Below are positions 16,312 to 24,920 of a stretch of 64,000 nucleotides of DNA, in pieces. The notes below the pieces were generated by a model. It saw nothing but the letters and a program-made list of their open reading frames with translations. It was not told where the DNA came from and ran no database searches. The stretch is from positions 47,464 through 111,463 of the forward strand of contig CANBNK010000002.1 of the NCBI GenBank assembly GCA_947371015.1, given 5' to 3'. The stretch's first letter is position 1; every line of letters starts with the position of its first letter. A program made the translations under genes and the position numbers. Origin of the DNA: Acetobacteraceae bacterium. Its GTDB lineage: Bacteria > Pseudomonadota > Alphaproteobacteria > Acetobacterales > Acetobacteraceae.

Positions 16312-16782
16312 GTGACCCATGACAGCCCTGCCCCGCCGGGATTCCGGCAACTCCCCGGCTACGACAAGCCCGTCTTCAACAACCTGGTCGGCCCGCTCTG
16401 GGCCATGCCGGAGGGTGCCGACGGCATCCTCTACGGCTTCCGGGTGGAACTGCGGCACTGCAACCCGCAGGAAGTTGCGCATGGCGGCCTGCTGGCCAGC
16501 TTCGCCGATATCGTGCTGACCGGCGGCACCAACTACGTCGCCAAGCTCTCGCGCTTCGTCGTCACCGTCAGCCTGGCGACCGACTTCCTCGCGCCGGCAA
16601 AGATTGGCGCCTGGGTGCAGACCCGGCCGGAGGTGCTCCGCGTCGGCCGCACCACCGCCTTTAGCCAGTGCCTAGTCACCGCGGATGGCAAGCCGGTGCT
16701 GCGCTGTTCCGGCACCTTCAACCTGGGTGGCGAGGTGCACGAGAAATACGACCGCATCCGCCAGTTCCTCGGCACGGCATGA
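16312..16782 (+). CDS. PaaI-type hotdog-fold thioesterase family protein
   Basis: A 156-residue protein of the PaaI/4HBT group, which hydrolyses acyl- or aryl-CoA thioesters in the cytoplasm. The hotdog core contains CNPQEVAHGGLLASFADIVL (about residues 44-63), where the HGG and following acidic residue form the usual active-site region, then TVSLATDFLAPAKIG. The start is GTG at 16312, the only start that keeps the conserved N-terminal region, though its ribosome site is weak. The stop overlaps the MFS start as ATGA. A CoA-linked step in the pathway is possible but not shown. Confidence 0.85.
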   Translation: MTHDSPAPPGFRQLPGYDKPVFNNLVGPLWAMPEGADGILYGFRVELRHCNPQEVAHGGLLASFADIVLTGGTNYVAKLSRFVVTVSLATDFLAPAKIGAWVQTRPEVLRVGRTTAFSQCLVTADGKPVLRCSGTFNLGGEVHEKYDRIRQFLGTA

Positions 16783-17960
16783 GCCGCGCCGCCAGCCTGG
16801 GCACCGCGCTGCTGGCCACCACCACGGCGCAGGGGCTGGCCACCTTCACCGTCTTCGTACTGCCAGTACTGGCACCGCAGGCCAGCGCCACGCTGGGCGT
16901 CGGCGCGCAACTCATTGGCGTGCAGATGGCGCTGGTCTATGGCGCCGCGGCCTTCACCTCGGCGGTGGCTGGCGGTGCGCTGCGGCGCTGGGGGCCGGCG
17001 CGCTGCACGCAGATTGCGCTCGCCAGTGCCGCCTTCGCCTGCCTGGCCATCGCGCTGGGCGGCCTTGCCGGCGTGGCGCTGGGCTCGCTGGCCACCGGGC
17101 TGGGCTATGGCCTGACCAATCCCTCCGCGACGCAGGTGCTGGCGCGGCTGGCGCCGCCGGCCCGGCGCAACATGGTGTTCGCCATCAAGCAGACCGGCGT
17201 GCCGCTGGGCGGGGCGCTGGCAGGGCTGCTGCTGCCAACGCTGGCGGCCTGGCTGGGCTGGCAGGGCGCGGCGGTGCTGGCCGGTGCCACCATCGGCCTG
17301 GTCACCCTGGCCTATACCCCGCTGCGCCGACATTGGGACGCCGAGCGCGACCCCACCTCCCCGTTGCGGGCGGGCAGCGGCGCCGGGCTGCGGGCGCTGC
17401 GGGAACAGCCGGGGCTATTGGGCCTCGCCGTCTGCGGCGGCTGCTACAGCGGCATCCAGCTGGCCATGGGCGCTTTCATGGTCACCATGCTGGTGGCGGA
17501 GTTCGGCTGGTCCCCCGTGGCCGCCGGCCTGGCCACGGCGGTAGTGCAGGCGGCGGGCGCTGTGGCGCGGCTGGCCTGGGCCTGGGTGGCGGACCGCAGC
17601 GGCAGCGGGCTTCGCACCTTGGTGGCCATTGGGTGCCTGACCGTGGGCTGCGCCCTGCTGATCCCGCTGGCGCCGACCTGGCCGCAGGCGGCGGTGCTGG
17701 CGCTGTTCACCGGGCTGGGCTTCTGCGCTTCCGGCTGGAATGGCGTGCTGATGGCCGAGACCGCCCGCATGGCCGCGCCCGGCCGCGCCGGGGAAGCCGC
17801 CGGTGGCGTGCTGGTGCTGAGTTTCGGTGGCGTGGTCGTGGGCCCCGGCCTGGCGGCGGCGCTGGTCGGCGTGGTCGGCAGCTATGCGCTGGCCTTCGCG
17901 GTGCTGGCGGTGCTGCCGCTGACCGGCGCGATCGTGGCCTGGCGCACGCAGCGGACGTAG
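16779..17960 (+). CDS. MFS transporter
   Basis: A 393-residue inner-membrane protein with about 12 hydrophobic segments, typical of the major facilitator superfamily. Helix 1 starts at SLGTALLATTTAQGLATF, and glycine-rich packing segments such as ASATGLGYGLTN-like GLGYGLTNPSATQVLAR are present around residues 108-124. The loop between helices 6 and 7 is polar, ending at GLRALREQPGL. The start ATG at 16779 overlaps the thioesterase stop. As last gene of the plus-strand cluster it is a good candidate for uptake of the heterocyclic substrate. The direction and the substrate are unproven. Confidence 0.88.
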   Translation: MSRAASLGTALLATTTAQGLATFTVFVLPVLAPQASATLGVGAQLIGVQMALVYGAAAFTSAVAGGALRRWGPARCTQIALASAAFACLAIALGGLAGVALGSLATGLGYGLTNPSATQVLARLAPPARRNMVFAIKQTGVPLGGALAGLLLPTLAAWLGWQGAAVLAGATIGLVTLAYTPLRRHWDAERDPTSPLRAGSGAGLRALREQPGLLGLAVCGGCYSGIQLAMGAFMVTMLVAEFGWSPVAAGLATAVVQAAGAVARLAWAWVADRSGSGLRTLVAIGCLTVGCALLIPLAPTWPQAAVLALFTGLGFCASGWNGVLMAETARMAAPGRAGEAAGGVLVLSFGGVVVGPGLAAALVGVVGSYALAFAVLAVLPLTGAIVAWRTQRT

Positions 17961-18049
17961 GGCGAGGCGACCTGCTTCCAGCGCCCCGACATTCGGCCTG
18001 CAGCCGAACGCGGGGTTGCCGAGGTTCGCCTGATGGCCGACCCCAGGGA

Positions 18050-18991
18050 CTATTCCGCCTTGATCCCGGCGTCGCGGATGATCGCCTCCGCCCGCCCATA
18101 GGCGTCGCGGATATGCGCCACCGCCTGGGCCGGGGTGCCGCCGCGCGCCACAACCTGCTGGTCCAGCAACGCCCGCCGCAACTCCGGCCGCGCCAGCGCC
18201 TGATTGACAACGGCGTTCACGCGCGCAACTACCTCGCCCGGCGTGCCCTTCGGCCCGTACAGCGTGAAGAAGCCATTGCTCTCGAAGTCCGGCACGCCCT
18301 GTTCGGCAAAACTCGGGATATCCGGCAACTCCGGGCTGCGCTGGCTGCCCGCGATGCCCAGAGTGATGAGCCCGCCGGACTGGATCACATCCATCGGCCC
18401 GACATAGAAGGCGCATTGGATGCGCCCGGTCAGCAAATCCTGGATCAGCCCGGTGCGCGGATAGGGCACCATCTCGATATCCAGCTTCTCGCGGATTTTC
18501 AGTAGTTCCATCGCCAACTGCTGCGGCGTGGCGTTTCCGCCGCTGCCGTAGCTCAGCTTGCCCGGATTGGCGCGGGCATAGGCGATGAACTGCTGCAGGT
18601 TGCGCGGGGGAATGCTGGGGTGGCTCACCAGCATCATCCGGTTGGTGCCGATCAGCACCATCACCACAGCGTCGTTGGTATCGAAGTTGAGCCGCTTCAG
18701 CAGCGGATTGCCGACATGCACCGGCAGCGCGCCCAGCCCCAGCGTGTAGCCATCCGGCGCCGCGCGCAGCACGTATTCGGTGGCCACGGTGCCGCTGCCG
18801 CCGGCGCGATTCTCAATGACCACCGGCTGGCCGAGGATTTCCTGCATGTGCGGTGTCAGCACGCGCAGCACCGCATCGGTCGCGCTGCCAGGGGAGAAGA
18901 TATCCACGATGCGGATCGGCCGGTTTGGCCAGGGCGCCTGCGCCAGGGCGGGCGTCGCCAACGCGGCGCCGAGCAATGTCCTACGCAGCAT
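18050..18991 (-). CDS. Bug/TctC-family tripartite tricarboxylate transporter receptor
   Basis: A 313-residue periplasmic binding protein. The start at 18991 has GGAGCGG upstream and gives the signal MLRRTLLGAALATPALAQAP. The family motifs are NRPIRIVDIFSPGSATD, GQPVVIENRAGGSGTVATEY and YVLRAAPDGYTLGLG. It overlaps the end of the CoA-transferase gene by 11 bases, so the two are cotranscribed. Bug proteins usually bind carboxylates such as citrate, glutarate or aromatic acids. No TctA/TctB membrane genes are near. Confidence 0.92.
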   Translation of the reverse strand: MLRRTLLGAALATPALAQAPWPNRPIRIVDIFSPGSATDAVLRVLTPHMQEILGQPVVIENRAGGSGTVATEYVLRAAPDGYTLGLGALPVHVGNPLLKRLNFDTNDAVVMVLIGTNRMMLVSHPSIPPRNLQQFIAYARANPGKLSYGSGGNATPQQLAMELLKIREKLDIEMVPYPRTGLIQDLLTGRIQCAFYVGPMDVIQSGGLITLGIAGSQRSPELPDIPSFAEQGVPDFESNGFFTLYGPKGTPGEVVARVNAVVNQALARPELRRALLDQQVVARGGTPAQAVAHIRDAYGRAEAIIRDAGIKAE

Positions 18992-20183
18992 GGGCCACCA
19001 CCGCTCCTGTTGCCTGCAGTTCCGCGATCTCATGCGTGCTGAAACCGGCCTCGCTCAACACTTCCAGGCTGTGCTCGCCCATGCGCGGCGGTTGCCGCCG
19101 CAGCGTGGTCCGCGCCCCGCCGCCGAACTCCACCGGCAGGTTGGGCAGGCCGAACTGCTCGCCACCGCCCAATGCCGAAATCGCCGTCTGCAACAGCCCG
19201 CCACTGGCCAGCAAATGCGCATCCTCGAACAGGTCTCGCGGCTTGCCGACGGCAGCGAAGCTGACACCGCAGGCTTCGCACAGCCGCTCGGCCTCGGGCT
19301 GCGGAAAGGCCAGCAGCGCCTCCTGCAAGGCCGGGATCAACCAGGCGCGTTCCTTCGCCCGCTTGGCATTGGTGTTGAGCCGTTCGTCCGCCGCCAGCAC
19401 GTTCAGCCCGAACGCCTCGGTGAAGCGCAGCCATTGCTGGTCCGACGTGACGCCGATGAACAGCTCGCCCGCGCCGCCGGTCTGGAACACGTCGTAGATG
19501 CCCCAGGCGCCGCGCCGCGCCGGCATCGGCGGTGCTTCCACGCCCGTCGCCGCAAAGCCGGCCATGTGGCTGCCCATCAGGAAGGCGGCGCTCTCGAACA
19601 ATGCGGAGGAAACCCGCTGCCCCTCGCCGGTGCGGTCACGCTCGCGCAGCGCCGCCAGCACGGCGGTGACGCCGAAGACCGCGCCGAGGATGTCGATGAT
19701 CGAAGCCCCGGCCCTTAAAGGCCGCCCCGGCGGCCCGGTCATGTAGGCCAGCCCAACCTGGAACTGCACCACCTCGTCCAGCGCCGGCCGATGCTCATAC
19801 GGCCCGGCCAGGTAGCCCTTCAGCGCCAGGTACACCAGGCGCGGGTTCACCGCGCGCAACTGCTCCCAGCCGCAGCCCAGGCGTTCCATGGTGCCGGGGC
19901 CGTAATTCTCCAGCACCACATCGGCCTGCGCCACCAGCCGATGCGCCGCGGCGCGCCCGGCCTCGCTCTTCAAATCCAGCGCGATGCTGCGCTTGTTGCG
20001 GTTGAAGGCGGCGAAGAAGCCGGCGGCAAACCCCGGCAGCTTCCGCGTATGGTCGCCGGCCGGCGCCGGTTCCACCTTGACCACCTCGGCGCCCAGGTCG
20101 GCGAACAACAGCCCGGCGCAGGGGCCCATGATGGTGTGGCTGAACTCCAGGACCTTCAGCCCGGCCAGCGGTTGCGCGCTCAT
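18981..20183 (-). CDS. CaiB/BaiF family CoA-transferase
   Basis: A 400-residue class III CoA-transferase that moves CoA between carboxylic acids. The N terminus LAGLKVLEFSHTIMGPCAG and the segment LGAEVVKVEPAPAGDHTR are typical. The catalytic Asp is expected in RAGASIIDILGAVFG (about residue 175), which fits the family pattern. The ATG at 20183 gives the conserved beginning; upstream in-frame codons are poor. It lies between an HMG-CoA lyase-like gene and a Bug receptor, so it probably activates an imported acid to its CoA ester. Confidence 0.92.
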   Translation of the reverse strand: MSAQPLAGLKVLEFSHTIMGPCAGLLFADLGAEVVKVEPAPAGDHTRKLPGFAAGFFAAFNRNKRSIALDLKSEAGRAAAHRLVAQADVVLENYGPGTMERLGCGWEQLRAVNPRLVYLALKGYLAGPYEHRPALDEVVQFQVGLAYMTGPPGRPLRAGASIIDILGAVFGVTAVLAALRERDRTGEGQRVSSALFESAAFLMGSHMAGFAATGVEAPPMPARRGAWGIYDVFQTGGAGELFIGVTSDQQWLRFTEAFGLNVLAADERLNTNAKRAKERAWLIPALQEALLAFPQPEAERLCEACGVSFAAVGKPRDLFEDAHLLASGGLLQTAISALGGGEQFGLPNLPVEFGGGARTTLRRQPPRMGEHSLEVLSEAGFSTHEIAELQATGAVVAHAA

Positions 20184-20321
20184 GCCAAAGCCCACAGGCA
20201 GGGCGATGGCCGTTGCCGCAAGCCCAGGCCGGCCACCCGAGCGGAGAGCGTCAGCGCAGATCGCGTCATGCAGCAGGAAAACCAAGGGCGCGGGTGCGCC
20301 CGGGAGGCGACTGCAGGCATG

Positions 20322-21281
20322 TCACGCCGCCTGCCGCCGGAACGCGCCCAGCGACCCCGCCCGGATCAACTCGCTCGGCAGCATGTGCCCGACGATCCGC
20401 TCCGCCATCCGCCCGACCTCGATGAGCCGGTCCAGGTCCACCCCGGTGCTGATGCCCATCTCCTCGCACAGCAGCACCAGTTCCTCGGTGCAGATATTGC
20501 CCGCGGCGCCCTTCTGCCCGGCGAAGGGGCAGCCGCCCAGCCCGCCCACGGTGGTGTCGAACTGCGTCACCCCCAGCCGCAGACCGGCATGGGCATTGGC
20601 CACCGCCAGGCCGCGCGTGTCGTGCAGGTGCAGGCCGATGGCGATGCCCGGCCAACGCTCCCGCACCGCCGCCACGCCCCGCTCGATGCGGATCGGCGTC
20701 GCCCAGCCCATGGTATCCGCCAGGCTGATCTTCTCGATCGTGCAGCCATGCTCGGCGGCAATTGCCATGCCGTCCGCCACCGTGGCCACAACCTGCTCGG
20801 CCGAAATGTCGCCCTGGTAGTTGCAGCCAAACGCCGCCATCACACCCACCCGCGTCACCGCGATATTGTGCTTCAGGTGCACCTCGGTCTGCTTGCGCAT
20901 CGCCGCCAGGTTCTCGGCGTGGCTGCGGTTCAGATTCTTCTGGGTGAAGGCATTGCTGGCCGCCAGCGAAATGCTGCCGGAAAGCACCAGCTTGTCGGCA
21001 AAGGCCAGCGCCCGGTTCAGCCCGTTCTCGTTGAACCACAGCGCGGTGTAGTCCACCCCGGGCTTGGTTTGCAGTTGTTCGCACACCGCCTCGGCATCCG
21101 CCCAGCCCGGCACCAGCCGCGGGTTGACGAAGGAACAGACCTGGATGTGATGCAGCCCGCATTCCGCCAGCGCATGGATCAGCTCCAGCTTGTCGGGCGC
21201 CGGAATCGGCCCGGGCTCGATCTGGAAGCCCTCGCGCGGGCCTTCCTCGTGGATGTCCACATGCTTGGGCAGGTCGGCCAT
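20322..21281 (-). CDS. Hydroxymethylglutaryl-CoA lyase family protein
   Basis: A 319-residue DRE-TIM metallolyase that probably cleaves a 3-hydroxyacyl-CoA to an acid plus acetyl-CoA or an analogue. Metal and active-site regions are EGPREGFQIEP near residue 12, LHLHDTRGLAVAN near residue 207, and the catalytic cysteine loop GGCPFAGQKGAAGN near residue 241. The first differs from the canonical GPRDGLQ by Glu replacing the metal-binding Asp. The start at 21281 has GGAGGA upstream. It heads a minus-strand operon with CaiB and Bug genes and is divergent from a crotonase. Confidence 0.85.
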   Translation of the reverse strand: MADLPKHVDIHEEGPREGFQIEPGPIPAPDKLELIHALAECGLHHIQVCSFVNPRLVPGWADAEAVCEQLQTKPGVDYTALWFNENGLNRALAFADKLVLSGSISLAASNAFTQKNLNRSHAENLAAMRKQTEVHLKHNIAVTRVGVMAAFGCNYQGDISAEQVVATVADGMAIAAEHGCTIEKISLADTMGWATPIRIERGVAAVRERWPGIAIGLHLHDTRGLAVANAHAGLRLGVTQFDTTVGGLGGCPFAGQKGAAGNICTEELVLLCEEMGISTGVDLDRLIEVGRMAERIVGHMLPSELIRAGSLGAFRRQAA

Positions 21282-21382
21282 GGCCCAGGTTCCTCCGTCG
21301 GTTGGGCACATCCTGCCGCCGCCGACCTTGCTTCGCCAGCCCTCCCCCGGCAAAACGCTCCGAGAAACCCGGAGGGATCCCC

Positions 21383-22189
21383 ATGAGCGCCGCTGCCCAG
21401 ACCACGGACGAAGGCACCCAGCCCACCCTGAGCATCCAGGGCAGCCGCGCCACGCTCCACCTGAATCGCCCCAAGGTGATGAACCGCATCCAGCCGGAGG
21501 ACATCCTCGCCATCATGGGCTTCCTGGCCGATGTCGAGGCCAACCCGGCGGTGCGCGTGCTGGTCATCGCGTCCGAGGGCAAGTCGTTCTCGGCCGGCGC
21601 CCATCTCGGCGCCATGCATGCCCAGGCCGCGGCCGGCGGCATCAAGGACACGCCCGGCGCGACCTTCGAGGACATGATCAACCGCCTGGAAATGCTGAAG
21701 ATCCCGACCATCGCCCGCCTGCATGGCGGCGTGTACGGCGGCAGCACGGACCTGGTGCTGGCCTGCGACTTCCGCATCGGCGTCACCCCCGCCACCGTCA
21801 TGTTCATGCCGGCGGCGCGCATCGGCGTGCATTATTATGAGAGTGGGCTCCGCCGCTATGTCTCCCGCCTCGGCCTCAACAACGCCAAGCGGCTGTTCAT
21901 GCTGGCCGAGCAGCAATCCACCGAGGAACTGCTCCGCATCGGCTACCTGACCGACGTGGTGGCGCCGGATGCGCTGGACGCGCAGGTGGACGCTATCGCC
22001 GGGCGGCTGGGCGAACTGGCCCCGCTGGCGGTGCAGGGCGCCAAGCGCGCCATCAACGAACTCGGCCACGGCGCGCTGGACGTGCCGGCGCTGGAAGCCC
22101 GGATGAAGGCCGCAAAGAACAGCGACGACATCAAGGAAGGCCTGGCCGCCTTCAAGGAAAAGCGCAAGCCGGTCTTCAAGGGGCGCTGA
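21383..22189 (+). CDS. Enoyl-CoA hydratase/isomerase (crotonase) family protein
   Basis: A 268-residue crotonase-fold protein acting on an acyl-CoA. Oxyanion-hole regions are [12 protein letters not shown] near residue 65 and [19 protein letters not shown] near residue 114. The catalytic Glu usually found in a PE-x(3)-G context is replaced by [12 protein letters not shown] near residue 146, so it may not be a classical hydratase. The ATG at 21383 has GGAGGG upstream. It diverges from the HMG-CoA lyase-like gene with a 101-bp shared promoter region and precedes a flavoprotein gene by 7 bp. Confidence 0.88.
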   Translation: MSAAAQTTDEGTQPTLSIQGSRATLHLNRPKVMNRIQPEDILAIMGFLADVEANPAVRVLVIASEGKSFSAGAHLGAMHAQAAAGGIKDTPGATFEDMINRLEMLKIPTIARLHGGVYGGSTDLVLACDFRIGVTPATVMFMPAARIGVHYYESGLRRYVSRLGLNNAKRLFMLAEQQSTEELLRIGYLTDVVAPDALDAQVDAIAGRLGELAPLAVQGAKRAINELGHGALDVPALEARMKAAKNSDDIKEGLAAFKEKRKPVFKGR

Positions 22190-22196
22190 ACCACCC

Positions 22197-23300
22197 ATGG
22201 AACAGGTTGACTGCGTCGTCGTCGGCGCCGGCGTCGTCGGCCTGGCCGTGGCCCGCGCCCTGGCGCTGGCGGGGCGGGAAGTTCTGGTGCTGGAAGCCGC
22301 CGAGGGCATCGGCACCGAGACCTCCTCCCGCAACTCGGAAGTGATCCACGCCGGCATCTACTACCCCGCTGGCAGCCTCCAGGCGCGCAGCTGCGTCGAG
22401 GGCCGTAAGCTGCTCTACGCCTATTGCGGGGAACGCGGCCTGCCGCACGATAACTGCGGCAAGCTGATCGTCGCCACCGATGAAGCCGAGGCCGCCAAGC
22501 TGGTCGCCATCCAGGCCCGCGCCGCGGTCAACGGCGTGGAACTGCACCTGCTGGGCCGCGACGAAGCCCTGGCGATGGAACCGGCGCTGTACTGCACCGC
22601 GGCGCTGCTCTCGCCCAGCACCGGCATCATCGACAGCCACGCTTTCATGCTGTCGCTGCAAGGCGATGCCGAGAATGCCGGCGCCACCTTGGTCTTCCAC
22701 ACCCCGGTCCTGGCCGGCCGCGTCGCCAATTCGGGCATCGAGATCGAGACCGGCGGCGCCGAGCCGATGCGGCTGTCCTGCCGCACCCTGATCAACAGCG
22801 GCGGCCTGCACGCGCCGAAGCTGGCCGGCGCCATCCAGGGCATGCCGCCCGCGCAGGTGCCGGGCATGTGGTACGCCAAGGGCAACTACTTCTCGCTGGC
22901 CACGAAGAACCCGTTCGGCCGGCTGATCTACCCGGTGCCGGTGCCCGGCGGCCTCGGCACCCACCTGACCATCGATCTCGGCGGCCAGGCCCGGTTCGGG
23001 CCGGATGTGGAATGGGTCGAGACGCTGGACTACGAGGTGAACCCCCGCCGCGGCGACAGTTTCTATGAGTCGATCCGCCGCTACTGGCCCGGCTTGCCGG
23101 ATGGCGCCTTGCAGCCTGGCTATTCCGGCATTCGACCAAAAACCGTGCCCCCCGGCGCCCCGGCGCAGGATTTCATGGTCCAAGGCCCGCGCGACCATGG
23201 CGTGCCCGGCCTGGTGCATCTGTTCGGCATCGAAAGCCCCGGCCTCACCGCCTCCCTGGCGCTGGCCAACCACGTGGCCGAGGTGGTCGCCGCCGGCTGA
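22197..23300 (+). CDS. FAD-dependent oxidoreductase, LhgO (L-2-hydroxyglutarate dehydrogenase)-like
   Basis: A 367-residue DAO-type flavoprotein. The dinucleotide-binding motif is [16 protein letters not shown] at the N terminus, followed by [19 protein letters not shown] (about residues 42-60), which is typical of L-2-hydroxyglutarate oxidase/dehydrogenase homologues, as is KGNYFSL near residue 230. The C-terminal FAD region contains [20 protein letters not shown]. It lies 7 bp after the crotonase, probably in one operon. Glutarate catabolism can pass through L-2-hydroxyglutarate, so a link with a glutarate-yielding heterocycle pathway is possible but speculative. Confidence 0.85.
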   Translation: MEQVDCVVVGAGVVGLAVARALALAGREVLVLEAAEGIGTETSSRNSEVIHAGIYYPAGSLQARSCVEGRKLLYAYCGERGLPHDNCGKLIVATDEAEAAKLVAIQARAAVNGVELHLLGRDEALAMEPALYCTAALLSPSTGIIDSHAFMLSLQGDAENAGATLVFHTPVLAGRVANSGIEIETGGAEPMRLSCRTLINSGGLHAPKLAGAIQGMPPAQVPGMWYAKGNYFSLATKNPFGRLIYPVPVPGGLGTHLTIDLGGQARFGPDVEWVETLDYEVNPRRGDSFYESIRRYWPGLPDGALQPGYSGIRPKTVPPGAPAQDFMVQGPRDHGVPGLVHLFGIESPGLTASLALANHVAEVVAAG

Positions 23301-23462
23301 ATTGGGCCCGGCGTCAAAGGCTTGCGCCGGCCATTGGCCATGCGGCATAAAGCTGAACGAACCGGTAGCAAGCCCCCCTGCGTCGCCGGCATGTCAACTT
23401 CCCGCCACCGGCAACCGCTGTCATCGCCCTGCGCTGGAAGCAGCGACCGGGGCGCCGCAAAA

Positions 23463-23489
23463 GCCCCCCGTCGACACGCCAAGGGGGGC
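23463..23489. terminator. GC hairpin between the LhgO-like gene and the 92-aa gene
   Basis: GCCCCCC (23463-23469) and GGGGGGC (23483-23489) form a 7-bp stem with a 13-base loop. It sits 12 bp before the next ATG and lacks a clear T run on the plus strand, so it could be a leader structure as well as a weak terminator. Confidence 0.35.
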
Positions 23490-23500
23490 GATTCGCCGAG

Positions 23501-23779
23501 ATGACCGAAACCGAGCTGCTGACTTACCTGACTGATGCCACCGAACCACCGCCCTGCCTGGGCGACGCGCTGGTGCTCCGAGCCCGCCGGGGCGGTACTG
23601 ATGTCGAGGCGTTTTCGCCCGCCGGCCGGCTGATCGGCCGCGTCCCGCCGGCGGAACGTGCCGCGCTGGGCGAATACCTGGCCGACGGGCACACCCTGCC
23701 CGGCCGCGTCACCGCCCTGGTGCCACGCCCCAACCATGCCGGCACCGGCCGGGTCCACGTCACCCTGTTCGCGGCCTGA
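23501..23779 (+). CDS. Small hypothetical protein, possibly HIRAN-related
   Basis: A 92-residue soluble protein. The central region from GRLIGRVPPAERAALGEYL to HAGTGRVHVTLF resembles the C-terminal half of HIRAN domains, which bind DNA ends and contain an iG-x-vP-x(4)-la-x(2)-l pattern. The N-terminal half, expected to hold the LxLxREP-like strand, is only loosely matched by LVLRARRGGTDVEAFS. The similarity is weak and I am not sure of it. No neighbouring helicase is present. The codon usage is like the surroundings, supporting a real gene. Confidence 0.55.
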   Translation: MTETELLTYLTDATEPPPCLGDALVLRARRGGTDVEAFSPAGRLIGRVPPAERAALGEYLADGHTLPGRVTALVPRPNHAGTGRVHVTLFAA

Positions 23780-24006
23780 CACCGACTGTCCAGCCGGGCA
23801 AAGCCGCCGATCGCCGGAGGGAACGCAGCCCTTCGGCATGACGCCGCCACCACACCATCGGCGCGGCTGGCAAGGCGCCGCGGCACCAGCCAGGACCCCG
23901 TGCCGCTGGGACGCCCAGACTGCCAACAGCGCAGGGCCGCTGCAGCATCGACAGCAGCGCCACGGCCAAGGCATGCTGACCGGCCAACGAACCGGAGCAG
24001 CACCGC

Positions 24007-24348
24007 ATGAGCCTGACCGTGGCCGAGACCGCCCCCGGGGTAGCCCGAATCACCTTGGCAGGCCGGCTGGACGCTGCCGCGCTGGCCAGCCTGGAACTGC
24101 CCTTCACCGCCACCGTCAGCGCCGGCTCGCGCCATGTGCTGGTGGACCTTGGCCAGGTTGCGTTCTGCGCCTCGCTCGCGCTGCGGCTGTTCATCGCCAA
24201 TGCCCGCGTGGTGCAGCGTCGCGGCCGTGTCATGGTGCTGTTCGGCGCCCAGGCCGCGGTGGCGGAGGTGTTCGAGACCGTCGCCCTGGATCAGCTGATG
24301 CCGATCGTCGCCACCGAAGCCGAGGCCATGGCCCAGCTGCCGGAATGA
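24007..24348 (+). CDS. STAS-domain protein (anti-sigma factor antagonist-like)
   Basis: A 113-residue single STAS domain, as in SpoIIAA/RsbV. The strand-helix core is HVLVDLGQVAFCASLALRLF (residues 44-63), where the Ser in CASLAL aligns with the regulatory phosphorylation site. The ATG has GGAGCA upstream, and the stop overlaps the following kinase gene by ATGA. With the adjacent HATPase protein it forms a partner-switching pair. No sigma factor or PP2C phosphatase gene is close by, so its target must lie elsewhere. Confidence 0.88.
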   Translation: MSLTVAETAPGVARITLAGRLDAAALASLELPFTATVSAGSRHVLVDLGQVAFCASLALRLFIANARVVQRRGRVMVLFGAQAAVAEVFETVALDQLMPIVATEAEAMAQLPE

Positions 24349-24809
24349 CCGCCGCCGGCTTCCAGCGCGACGTCATCCCCACCCCCGCCGGCCTGGCCGA
24401 GAGCAGCCAGGCCCTCAGCGACTGGCTGACGGCGCAGGGCGCGCCGGAAGCGGGCATCGGCCGGGTGGAGCTGGTGCTGGAGGAGCTGGTGATGAACGTC
24501 ATCATGCACGGCGCCCCCGCAGTCGGCGCGCCGCTCATCCAACTGGCCGCTGTCGCGCTGCCGGATGGTTGCCAGCTGACCATCCTGGACAACGGCCCGC
24601 CCTTCGACCCCACGACCGCAGCGCCCCGCACGGATGGCGCCTCGCTGGAGCAGGCTGCCCCCGGTGGACTGGGGCTGGTGCTGCTGCGTCGCTACGCGCG
24701 GGAGAGCCGGTATCAGCGGATGCCCGGCGGCAATCGGCTGGTCCTGACCATTCCCTATGCGCCACAGCCCGCCGGCGCCCCCCTGCCAAGTCCCGGAACA
24801 TTGCGCTAA
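24345..24809 (+). CDS. RsbW/SpoIIAB-type serine kinase (HATPase_c)
   Basis: A 154-residue GHKL ATPase. The N box is LVLEELVMNVIMHGAP (residues 43-58), the G1 box is DNGPPFDPT near residue 83, and GGLGLVLLRRYA supplies the G2 box. This is the usual short anti-sigma-kinase form. It is translationally coupled to the STAS gene. It would phosphorylate that partner and release or sequester a regulatory target. The final 15 residues are a proline-rich tail of no clear meaning. Confidence 0.9.
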   Translation: MTAAGFQRDVIPTPAGLAESSQALSDWLTAQGAPEAGIGRVELVLEELVMNVIMHGAPAVGAPLIQLAAVALPDGCQLTILDNGPPFDPTTAAPRTDGASLEQAAPGGLGLVLLRRYARESRYQRMPGGNRLVLTIPYAPQPAGAPLPSPGTLR

Positions 24810-24920
24810 ACCCCGTTGGCGCGACGTTCGCCGGTCGCGGGCGCGCCAGGCCGGGGAAACAAGCGCCCACGGCCGGGGTGCCCAGGCCGCGTGGCTTCGG
24901 CGGAATAAAGGGGAGCGGTG

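Noticed and set aside
23322..23504. A 60-codon open frame before the 92-aa gene
   Set aside because: No ribosome site, no similarity, and it spans a GC hairpin; most likely noncoding.
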